This document shows positions 1 to 5,027 of a stretch of DNA of 5,364 bases, piece by piece (the stretch's first letter is position 1; each line of letters begins with the position of its first letter). The notes under the pieces were generated by a model, which was given only the letters and a program-made list of their open reading frames with translations, was not told the DNA's origin and made no database searches. Origin of the DNA: Parvularculaceae bacterium (GTDB taxonomy: Bacteria; Pseudomonadota; Alphaproteobacteria; Caulobacterales; Parvularculaceae); contig JACADX010000057.1 in NCBI GenBank assembly GCA_013389125.1, positions 1 through 5,364 on the forward strand. Direction: 5' to 3'. The translations under genes were made by a program, and so were the position numbers.

Positions 1-193
1 CGCCGAGGGGATTCTCGTTCGCGTTGAACGGCACCTCGATGCCGAGCTTTTCCTCGACCTCGTAAACGATTTCAACGATCGAAAAGGAGTCGATGCCGAG
101 ATCGGTGATCAGCGTGTCGCGGGTCGGTCCGCTTGTGAGGCCGACCGCGTGGCCCTTGATGATGTCGAGCATGGCGGCGTCTATGTCGGCCAT
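1..193 (-). CDS. Acyl carrier protein, 5' part only (runs off the left edge)
   Basis: Carries acyl groups as thioesters on a 4'-phosphopantetheine arm in the cytoplasm. Translating the minus strand from the ATG at 193-191 gives 64 codons that are open to the window edge. The attachment site is visible as LGIDSFSIVEIVYEVEEKLG (residues 32-51), with Ser36 as the predicted modified serine, followed by GIEVPF, which matches helix II and loop II of the ACP fold. The usual DSL triplet is DSF here. The start is supported by a strong ribosome binding site, GGAGGGG, six bases upstream; a second ATG at codon 8 has no such site. A normal ACP is about 75-95 residues, so only the last 15-30 are missing. 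It lies 44 bases after yajQ on the same strand and may be cotranscribed. DSF and the divergent N-terminus argue for a specialised ACP, not the housekeeping AcpP, but the synthase it serves lies outside the window. The family call is firm; the pathway is unknown. Confidence 0.88.
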   Translation of the reverse strand, partial: MADIDAAMLDIIKGHAVGLTSGPTRDTLITDLGIDSFSIVEIVYEVEEKLGIEVPFNANENPLG

Positions 194-199
194 GAAGAT

Positions 200-206
200 C
201 CCCTCC
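200..206 (-). promoter_or_regulatory. Ribosome binding site of the acyl carrier protein
   Basis: Minus-strand GGAGGGG ends six bases before the ATG at 193-191. It fixes the start of the ACP at this codon over the in-frame ATG seven codons later. Confidence 0.7.
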
Positions 207-237
207 GGAATGACGATCCCGGCTTAACCGATCTCGT

Positions 238-723
238 TCAATCGCGGAAGTTCTTGAATTGCAAGGGCTGTTCGATTTTCAACGCCTTCACGAAGGCGAT
301 CGTCTCTTGAAGGTCGTCGCGCTTTTTGCCGGAAATGCGCAGTTCGTCGCCCTGGATCGACGCCTGGACCTTGAATTTGGCGTCCTTGATCTCCTTCACG
401 ATCCTTTTGGCGAGATCCTTGTCGATGCCCTGTTTAATCTTCACGAGCTGCCGGACCGACTGGCCCGCCGCTTTCTCCTCCTTCTGGTAGTCGAGCGAAC
501 CGGGCGCAATGCCGCGCCGCTGCATATGCCCCTGCAACAGCTCGTGCATCTGCTTCAGCTTGAGATCATCGTCGGCGCTGATGGTGACGACGCCTTCCTT
601 GATTTCAACAGTCGACTTCGAGCCCTTGAAGTCGTAGCGCGTCCCGATTTCGCGCATCAAATTGGCGACGGCGTTCTCGGCTTCGGTGAGGTCGACGTCC
701 GAAACGATGTCGAATGAAGGCAT
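238..723 (-). CDS. yajQ: YajQ family (DUF520) nucleotide-binding protein, candidate cyclic di-GMP effector
   Basis: A small cytoplasmic protein of 161 residues, the family's usual length. Family landmarks are present end to end: N-terminal MPSFDIVSDVD, TRYDFKG (28-34), KQGI (97-100), KVQASIQGDE (118-127), SGKKRDDLQ (131-139) and the hallmark C-terminus QPLQFKNFRD. The protein folds as two ferredoxin-like domains. Members have been reported to bind nucleotides or nucleic acid, and the Xanthomonas and Pseudomonas homologues bind cyclic di-GMP and act with a LysR-type regulator; no LysR gene is visible here. A TTG at 732 could add three residues, but the GAGGA at 733-737 directly touches it. That site is nine bases from the ATG at 723, and the family begins at MPSFD, so the ATG is chosen. 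It follows the lysozyme gene by 48 bases and precedes the ACP by 44, all on one strand. The family call is certain; c-di-GMP binding here is inferred. Confidence 0.96.
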   Translation of the reverse strand: MPSFDIVSDVDLTEAENAVANLMREIGTRYDFKGSKSTVEIKEGVVTISADDDLKLKQMHELLQGHMQRRGIAPGSLDYQKEEKAAGQSVRQLVKIKQGIDKDLAKRIVKEIKDAKFKVQASIQGDELRISGKKRDDLQETIAFVKALKIEQPLQFKNFRD

Positions 724-732
724 GTCGCTCAA

Positions 733-737
733 TCCTC
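733..737 (-). promoter_or_regulatory. Ribosome binding site that decides the yajQ start
   Basis: Minus-strand GAGGA lies nine bases before ATG 723 and zero bases before the alternative TTG at 732. The spacing suits only the ATG, which is also where homologues begin. Confidence 0.6.
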
Positions 738-759
738 GCGGCTGAAGTCGCTCGGTCGC

Positions 760-773
760 AGGCCGTCCGGCCT
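760..773 (-). other. Short GC hairpin at the lysozyme stop codon
   Basis: AGGCC (760-764) and GGCCT (769-773) form a perfect five-base-pair stem closing a GGAC loop, overlapping the TAG stop of the lysozyme gene. No run of T follows on the minus strand, so it does not look like an intrinsic terminator. It could slow 3' exonuclease decay, or be chance in GC-rich DNA. Confidence 0.3.
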
Positions 774-1566
774 ATTGTTCGCCGGCGCGAATGTCGACGA
801 GCGCGTCGCCCTCAAGCGCCGATGCGGAGACCCCGCCGCAAGCCTCGCTTTCGAGATCAAATCCCGTGAAGAAATGCGTCGCTTCCCTGCATCGTCGCGT
901 CACAAGGCCGGCGAGTCTGACGCCGCCGGCTTTCGTCCAGCGGCGGAATTGAAAGGCGATGTCTTCGTTCTCGTCAAGGCGCGACCTCGTTTTCAGGCGC
1001 TCAAGCAGCGTCGATCTCCCGAAATTGCCTGCGCCCACATTGAATACGAAGCTCGTCAGGGCGTCGTATTGGAACTCAGTGAGGCCGGAAATGCCTATCA
1101 CGCCCCCGACGATATGCCGTTCGACCCCAAGTTGCGCATTGACAAGATCGTCGGCGAGGAGCTCGGTCGCGCGTTCATCGTCGATTCCCGTTCTGAACCC
1201 GAGGTCGTCCAGTCTTTCCTCGATTTCGCCGCACGGTCGAAAGTCGATCAGGTGCCCATAACCGATCGTGCAGTAATGCGCCGCGTCGTTATAAGGGCAA
1301 TGAAGCGATAGATCGTCCGTACACCTTGGCTCGAAGCCGAGTTTACGCTCATCGCCTTCAAATTCCTTGATGAGCGCCAACCCTTCCGCAGTCACCGCCC
1401 ATGTCGGCTCGGCGAGGGCGGCGGCGACGCCCGGTTCATCCCGCGCTTCTAGAAAGACGCCCGCCGTCTGCCGATCGAACGAGGGATAGCTCGACGACGC
1501 GCAGGCGCCGCAGAACACGGCGACCAGCGCGCCGGCAACGGCCCTCAAGCGGCCGTTCCCGGTCAT
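772..1566 (-). CDS. Lipoprotein-type GH24 (T4-type) lysozyme
   Basis: Predicted to cut the beta-1,4 bond between N-acetylmuramic acid and N-acetylglucosamine in peptidoglycan. The 264-residue product starts with a positively charged, hydrophobic segment (residues 6-21) ending in FCGAC. Cys22 is a plausible lipidated cysteine followed by ASSS, which would anchor it in the periplasm; the -3 Cys makes the lipobox non-ideal. The GH24 triad is present: Glu70 in IKEFEG, Asp94 in CPYNDAA and Thr100 in TIGYGH, with the same six-residue Asp-to-Thr spacing as in T4 lysozyme. The conserved YDALTSFVFNVG (about 167-178) and RRWTKAGG...GLVTRR (208-225) follow. Glu70 and Asp94 are 24 residues apart, against nine in T4, because of an insertion containing Cys82 and Cys90. 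The ATG at 1566 overlaps the protease TGA as TGATG, indicating translational coupling. An ATG 15 bases upstream (1581) is possible but has no good ribosome binding site. Not a phage endolysin by context: no holin or phage gene is nearby. Confidence 0.9.
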   Translation of the reverse strand: MTGNGRLRAVAGALVAVFCGACASSSYPSFDRQTAGVFLEARDEPGVAAALAEPTWAVTAEGLALIKEFEGDERKLGFEPRCTDDLSLHCPYNDAAHYCTIGYGHLIDFRPCGEIEERLDDLGFRTGIDDERATELLADDLVNAQLGVERHIVGGVIGISGLTEFQYDALTSFVFNVGAGNFGRSTLLERLKTRSRLDENEDIAFQFRRWTKAGGVRLAGLVTRRCREATHFFTGFDLESEACGGVSASALEGDALVDIRAGEQ

Positions 1567-3257
1567 CAGAGGTTCCGGCATTTTTCAAAGGCGTCTTCAA
1601 GATCCATTCGCGGCACCCGGCCGCCGATCTCCTTGGGCGGATTGAGGAAGCATGCGAGCAGCTGGCGCACCGTCAGCTGCCCGAACATCGAGCGGAGGCC
1701 CGCAAAAGCGGCGGCGCAGTAGGGCGAGGCCATTGAGGTTCCGGACAATTCGCCGATGGAACGCGGCGAAAGCGCGGTAGTGCTCAAGATGTCCGATCCG
1801 GGGCACGCGATATGGCCTCCGACATTCGAGAAATTCGAGCGCTTCAAATTCTCGGCATAGGATTCGACGATGATCCCGTTCGTCCATCCGTCGAGCTTCT
1901 CGATTTCCAAAGAACCGTAATTGAAAGGGCTCGCCCACATCGCCTCGAGCGGCTTTGAAAGGTCGGTGCTGTCATTGCCGGCGGCGCTGAAAATGACAAC
2001 GTCCCTCGTTTTTGCCACCGCGAGAATCGCGCGGACGAAGACTCCCTGGTTTTTGACTTCCCTGCGGACGCGCTTGTACTTCCTCTTGCGAGGATCGATG
2101 CCGTAATTCGACATCCAGTTATAGCCGAGTGAGATATTGACGACCTTGGCGTCCGGATTGGCCTCCATGAACAGCAGGACGGCGCCGACATATTCGGCGA
2201 GCAGCGTCGTCAGGTTTCCGATCTCATCTTCGACGTCGTCGCCGGAGCTTCCAGTCAGCTCCGGCTCCGCGACTTCGATCGACGCGATCGCCGCCTTGAC
2301 TTTGCAGTTGGGCAGGACGCCCATGATCCCGATGCCGTTGTCATGCGTCGCACACATGATTCCAGCGACGTGATTTCCATGGTCGCGGTCTCTCCCCACG
2401 GTCTCCGAGCCCGGCGCGAAGGGAAGGTCTTCATGGACCGCAAATCCGTCGTCGATGACCCCGACTGTAACCGGGATTGTCAACAGGTCCCACATGGCGG
2501 GGGTGATCTGCGCCGCCGCCATCCCCCAATCCTTGCGCTCGGTCGCAGCAGTGGCCGAGCCCCCGGCGCCGATCCCCGGCTCGCCTTGCGGACGCAAACG
2601 CGGCTCGATGGCTGATTTGATCTGCGCGGTGGTAAGCACGGCGTCGACCGTGACCGCCTCGAACCGGCGGTCCCGGCGAAGGCGGTTTACGAGGCGGTTG
2701 ACCGGCGACTTGTGAATTTTGTCGAGCGTCGTCGCCGATGTCTGAGAGGCGTAGCCGAAGCGCTGAATGGCGGCGCTGCCGTCGACCGAGACAGCGCCGA
2801 TCAGCGGCAATGTCTTGACGACCTTAAGGCTGTAATCGGACAGCGCCTGCGCCGCTTCCGCCGGCGTCAAGTTCGGGCGAAACATAACGAGCACGCGGGA
2901 TTCATCCTGCAGCGGCTGATTGATCCCCCGTTCGCCCGATGTGATTGAGCCTTCTACCCGTTCGCGATAAATGGAATCGGAGGAAACGGACGTCACTTTG
3001 ACAGCGGCTGGCGCAGGCGGCGCAAGGCTGGCGTCCGGCGGCAGCGTCTCCAGGAAATCGCCGAGCGCGGCGTTTGGAAGAACGGTTTCGCTGCGGTTCT
3101 CCGGACAGGCGTCGTCGACACAGCCTTCGCCGCTCCGCGCCGCTTCCTCAAGGGCCCGGCGCAACGCCTCCGCGAACGTTTCCTCCGCGGGCTGCGCGAC
3201 GGCGGTCCCGCCGGCGCAAAGCGCCAAAACAGCAAAAATCCGCACAATCTTCCGCAT
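1566..3257 (-). CDS. Exported subtilisin-like (S8) serine protease
   Basis: A 563-residue precursor. MRKIVRIFAVLALCAGGTAVA is a Sec signal peptide with likely cleavage after AVA (residue 21). Residues 22-117 are a low-complexity region with a Cys46/Cys51 pair. About 118-210 resembles an S8 inhibitory propeptide (VLVMFRPNLTPAEAAQAL onward), and the catalytic domain covers about 250-535. The triad is Asp269 in VGVIDDG, His293 in DHGNHVAG and Ser508 in GTSMASP, with the oxyanion-hole Asn428 in SAAGND. DNGIGIMGVLPN and VNISLG are further family signatures. Compared with the usual IDTG and HGTH there is D for T and N for T, but no catalytic residue is lost. A charged stretch (DPRKRKYKRVRREVK, 388-402) is an unusual surface loop. 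A strong ribosome binding site (AGGGGAGGT) precedes the ATG. Its stop overlaps the lysozyme start, so the two are made together. Whether it is periplasmic or secreted, and its substrate, cannot be read from the sequence. Confidence 0.94.
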   Translation of the reverse strand: MRKIVRIFAVLALCAGGTAVAQPAEETFAEALRRALEEAARSGEGCVDDACPENRSETVLPNAALGDFLETLPPDASLAPPAPAAVKVTSVSSDSIYRERVEGSITSGERGINQPLQDESRVLVMFRPNLTPAEAAQALSDYSLKVVKTLPLIGAVSVDGSAAIQRFGYASQTSATTLDKIHKSPVNRLVNRLRRDRRFEAVTVDAVLTTAQIKSAIEPRLRPQGEPGIGAGGSATAATERKDWGMAAAQITPAMWDLLTIPVTVGVIDDGFAVHEDLPFAPGSETVGRDRDHGNHVAGIMCATHDNGIGIMGVLPNCKVKAAIASIEVAEPELTGSSGDDVEDEIGNLTTLLAEYVGAVLLFMEANPDAKVVNISLGYNWMSNYGIDPRKRKYKRVRREVKNQGVFVRAILAVAKTRDVVIFSAAGNDSTDLSKPLEAMWASPFNYGSLEIEKLDGWTNGIIVESYAENLKRSNFSNVGGHIACPGSDILSTTALSPRSIGELSGTSMASPYCAAAFAGLRSMFGQLTVRQLLACFLNPPKEIGGRVPRMDLEDAFEKCRNL

Positions 3258-3261
3258 GCAG

Positions 3262-3270
3262 ACCTCCCCT
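3262..3270 (-). promoter_or_regulatory. Strong ribosome binding site of the protease gene
   Basis: Minus-strand AGGGGAGGT, with the GGAGG core five bases from the ATG at 3257. It is the best Shine-Dalgarno match on this strand and confirms the protease start. The coupled lysozyme gene has only a weak CGGA, so its translation probably depends on this site. Confidence 0.7.
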
Positions 3271-3312
3271 ATTCAAAACGCCGCGAATTTCCGTGTTATG
3301 ATCTCCCCGACC

Positions 3313-3336
3313 TGCGGCAAAACCCCCGGGGCCGCA
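3313..3336 (-). other. Inverted repeat in the rnpB-protease gap
   Basis: TGCGGC (3313-3318) and GCCGCA (3331-3336) can pair around a 12-base loop that contains the self-complementary CCCCGGGG. On the minus strand a TTTT lies inside the loop, not after the stem, so it is a poor intrinsic terminator. It sits about 55 bases upstream of the protease start. In the rest of the 147-base gap (3258-3404) I see no convincing promoter; TTGCCG with TAACAC 16 bases on is the best weak candidate. Confidence 0.25.
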
Positions 3337-3392
3337 ACGCGAAACGAAAGCTACGCCCCCATTCAGCCCCATGCAATGCAGCGCTTCTTGCA

Positions 3393-3407
3393 GCGCCGCA
3401 GCGGCGC
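3393..3407 (-). terminator. Possible hairpin at the 3' end of rnpB
   Basis: GCGCCGC and GCGGCGC flank a single central base, so the realistic stem is about five base pairs with a five-base loop. It overlaps the last bases of the P1 helix and has no following U-tract. It may help transcription end or 3' processing, but it does not meet the standard of a rho-independent terminator. Confidence 0.22.
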
Positions 3408-3786
3408 GTCAGGCGGTCTGTAAGCCGGGTTCTGTCCTTCCTGCGAAGGGACGGCCATTCCTCTTGGACGACGCTTGCGCGGCGTCTCCAGCTGCCAACC
3501 CGGACCGCTCGAGGCGGAGACGCCCCGGCCCTTGCGGGCGTGCGGTCCCTATTCGGCATTGCTCCGGGCGGGGCTTGCCATGCCTCATCCGTCGCCGGAC
3601 GAGCGGTGCGCTCTTACCGCACCTTTTCACCCTTGCCCCGCAAGCGAGGCGGTTCGATCTCTGTGGCGCTATCCCTCGGGTTTTCCATCTCTGGAAAAAC
3701 CGGCCGGGCGTTACCCGGCGCCCTGTCTCCATGGAGCCCGGACTTTCCTCTCCCCTTAGGGAGCGGCCGTCCGACCGCCTGACGCG
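3405..3786 (-). ncRNA. rnpB: RNase P RNA (bacterial type A)
   Basis: The catalytic RNA of ribonuclease P, which with the RnpA protein removes 5' leaders from tRNA precursors. Read on the minus strand, the conserved core is clear: GAGGAAAGTCCGGGCTCC (3750-3733, conserved region I and P4 5' strand), GGTAACGCCCGG, a GGGTGAAAAGGTGCGGTAAG segment running into AGCGCACCG (conserved regions II/III), CCCGGAGCAATGCCGAATAG, and GACAGAACCCGGCTTACAGACC near the 3' end (the other P4 strand). The ends are set by P1, a perfect 14-base-pair helix between 3773-3786 and 3405-3418; mature ends may differ by a few bases. The roughly 382-base length is normal. P15 is visible as GGACCGC/GCGGTCC (3542-3548 with 3502-3508). 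A promoter upstream predicts a start at about 3786. Open reading frames crossing this interval on either strand are by-products of its composition. Confidence 0.97.
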
Positions 3787-3792
3787 GAAATC

Positions 3793-3821
3793 GATGTGGC
3801 CCCCGATGCGGAGCGGGTCAA
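3793..3821 (-). promoter_or_regulatory. Probable rnpB promoter
   Basis: Minus-strand TTGACC (3821-3816) is a good -35 match. A 17-base spacer leads to CACATC (3798-3793), a weak -10. Counting seven bases on gives a start at about 3786, exactly where the P1 helix of the RNA begins, and this agreement is the main support. The poor -10 is common in alphaproteobacteria. Confidence 0.5.
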
Positions 3822-3854
3822 GCAGGGGCGTCGCGCAGGGCGCGGATTTTCCTT

Positions 3855-4196
3855 ATGATCGCTCCCGTGACCGCCCGCGCGTTCCAGCTTCCGGCGCATG
3901 AATCGTCCGCAATCCTTGTCGTTTATGCGGCGGCGCGGCGCGTGTCGGCGCGCCATTTCGAAGGCGCCGACGCGGAAATCGCGGCTTATTACTGGACCGG
4001 CTTTCACGCGACGAAGACGCTCAATCTTTCCGGCGCGCTTGTCCGGGCTGCGTTAACGCTCGGGTTGTCGCCGGCGACGTTCCTTGATCGGATGACGGCC
4101 TATCACGCGCTCACGGCGCGCGAACCTGACCGGTGCGCCGCCGCCTATGAGGCCTTCCTCGCCTGTTATCGCCGGATGGGCGGAAATCCGAGCTGA
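3855..4196 (+). CDS. Small alphaproteobacterial protein of unknown function
   Basis: I do not recognise this 113-residue protein. It looks real: third codon positions are strongly C/G like the neighbouring genes, the frame is open throughout, and the product is a soluble-looking, mostly helical, alanine-rich chain. There is no signal peptide; residues 18-27 (SAILVVYAAA) are hydrophobic but too short and too close to charged residues for a convincing membrane helix. Aromatic residues cluster at AAYYWTGFHATK (43-54), and two cysteines lie near the C-terminus (94 and 104). No metal-binding or catalytic motif stands out. The ATG at 3855 has only a weak GGA nine bases upstream, and the GTG at 3867 is an alternative start. 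It is divergent from rnpB, sharing the 68-base gap 3787-3854, and lies 78 bases before the SDR gene on the same strand. Nothing ties it functionally to either. Confidence 0.72.
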   Translation: MIAPVTARAFQLPAHESSAILVVYAAARRVSARHFEGADAEIAAYYWTGFHATKTLNLSGALVRAALTLGLSPATFLDRMTAYHALTAREPDRCAAAYEAFLACYRRMGGNPS

Positions 4197-4226
4197 TTTA
4201 GACCTGAAATATCAGCGCCGGACGGC

Positions 4227-4254
4227 TTGACGACAGTTACTTTATATCTAAAAT
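4227..4254 (+). promoter_or_regulatory. Sigma-70 type promoter of the SDR-marR operon
   Basis: TTGACG (4227-4232), a 16-base spacer and TAAAAT (4249-4254, five of six matches to TATAAT) make the best promoter in the window. The predicted start near 4261 falls just before the ribosome binding site, giving a very short leader of about 14 bases. Confidence 0.65.
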
Positions 4255-4257
4255 AAA
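4241..4257 (+). promoter_or_regulatory. Candidate MarR operator over the -10 element
   Basis: TTTATATCTAAAATAAA is an imperfect inverted repeat: the outer TTTAT/ATAAA arms pair exactly, and the centre is degenerate. It covers the -10 box of the promoter for an operon that encodes a MarR-family protein. Members of that family commonly bind 16-20 base AT-rich palindromes at their own promoters. Binding here is inferred, and an AT-rich -10 region alone could give such symmetry. Confidence 0.38.
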
Positions 4258-4261
4258 TCAC

Positions 4262-4267
4262 GAGGAG
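4262..4267 (+). promoter_or_regulatory. Ribosome binding site that decides the SDR start
   Basis: GAGGAG lies seven bases before the GTG at 4275. It identifies this GTG as the initiator, although the first ATG-like codons are far inside the conserved domain. Confidence 0.7.
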
Positions 4268-4274
4268 TAGGCGG

Positions 4275-5027
4275 GTGACTTCACGGTCAAGCGTCGGAAA
4301 TAAGAAGCGCGCGCTTGTAACGGGCGGCGGCTCGGGCATCGGCCTTGCGATCGCGCGAGGCCTTGCGGACGCGGGTTACAACGTCGCCGTCGCCGGGCGC
4401 GACGGCAAGAAGCTGAAGGAGACAGGCCTTCCATCCTTCCCGGTCGACGTTACGGACGAATCCTCGGTCGCGGCGCTCGCGAAAGCCGCCGGCCCAATCG
4501 ACATATTCGTCGCCAATGCGGGCGCTGCCCCGACGGCGCCGACGCTCAAGACCTCGCGCGCGGTTTGGGATAAAGCGCTCGCCGTCAATCTGACGAGCGT
4601 CTTTTCCTGCGCGCAGGCGTTTGTTCCCGGCATGATCGAACGCGGTTTCGGACGCTTCATCGCCGTCGCCTCGACCGCCGCCCATCGCGCCTATCCCTAC
4701 GCCGGCGCCTATGCCGCAGCCAAGCACGGCGTCCTCGGCTGGGTGAAGACGCTCGCCCTCGAACATGCGAAATCGGGCGTCACTTTCAACGCTATTTGCC
4801 CCGGCTTCACGGATACGCCGCTGATCGCCGGCGCCGTCGCCCGCCTCGCCGAAAAAGCCGGCGGCGACGTTGCGGCGGGAAAGCAGCTTCTGGCGCGGGA
4901 TAACCCGATGGGGCGCCTCGTTACGCCCGAGGAAGTCGCCGCCGCCGCCGTCTATCTCGCGAGCGAAGCCGCCGCTTCCGTCAACGGGCAGTCGATCATC
5001 ATCGACGGCGGGGAGTTGATCGCGTGA
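4275..5027 (+). CDS. Short-chain dehydrogenase/reductase (classical SDR)
   Basis: A cytoplasmic NAD(P)-dependent oxidoreductase of 250 residues, the normal size of a classical SDR. The Rossmann cofactor motif TGGGSGIG is at 16-23, Asp58 follows beta-strand 3, NAG is at 81-83, and the catalytic tetrad is Asn105, Ser133, Tyr146 and Lys150 (YAAAK). CPGFTDTPL (175-183) and the C-terminal SVNGQSIIIDGG are typical of FabG-like members. Arg42 at the end of beta-strand 2 (AVAGRD) and the lack of an acidic residue there favour NADP(H), as an inference. The GTG start is fixed by GAGGAG seven bases upstream; the nine-residue lead before KRALVTGG is normal. It shares four bases (GTGA) with the following marR-type gene. 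SDRs paired with MarR regulators occur in aromatic acyl-CoA degradation clusters of alphaproteobacteria, so a 3-hydroxyacyl-CoA dehydrogenase role is possible, but the substrate cannot be assigned from this window. Confidence 0.95.
   Translation: MTSRSSVGNKKRALVTGGGSGIGLAIARGLADAGYNVAVAGRDGKKLKETGLPSFPVDVTDESSVAALAKAAGPIDIFVANAGAAPTAPTLKTSRAVWDKALAVNLTSVFSCAQAFVPGMIERGFGRFIAVASTAAHRAYPYAGAYAAAKHGVLGWVKTLALEHAKSGVTFNAICPGFTDTPLIAGAVARLAEKAGGDVAAGKQLLARDNPMGRLVTPEEVAAAAVYLASEAAASVNGQSIIIDGGELIA

Noticed and set aside
259..717. Plus-strand open frame of 152 codons
   Set aside because: It is antisense to yajQ, which is conserved from end to end. The translation matches no family I know and results from the codon bias of the real gene.
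775..1311. Plus-strand open frame of 178 codons
   Set aside because: It is antisense to the lysozyme gene, which carries an intact GH24 triad. It has no ribosome binding site or recognisable motif.
772..1566. Prophage remnant suggested by a T4-type lysozyme
   Set aside because: The protein has a lipoprotein-like leader, is coupled to a cellular protease gene, and has no holin, spanin, integrase or structural phage gene around it.
3378..3396. Direct repeat GCAGCGC, two copies 12 bases apart
   Set aside because: Only seven bases, in GC-rich sequence next to rnpB, with no third copy and no insertion boundary. Chance is sufficient.
3371..3901. Plus-strand open frame of 176 codons, and several shorter ones on both strands between 3409 and 3782
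   Set aside because: They lie across the RNase P RNA, whose conserved core and closing P1 helix are unmistakable. The translations are rich in Arg, Pro and Ser with no family signature.
4197..4226. Possible terminator after the small unknown gene
   Set aside because: The only self-complementary piece is a few bases of GCCGGACGGC with a two-base loop and no T-run, which is too weak to call.
4287..4766. Minus-strand open frame of 159 codons
   Set aside because: It is antisense to the SDR gene, whose motifs and GTG start are well supported. The Arg/Gly-rich product is typical of a shadow frame.
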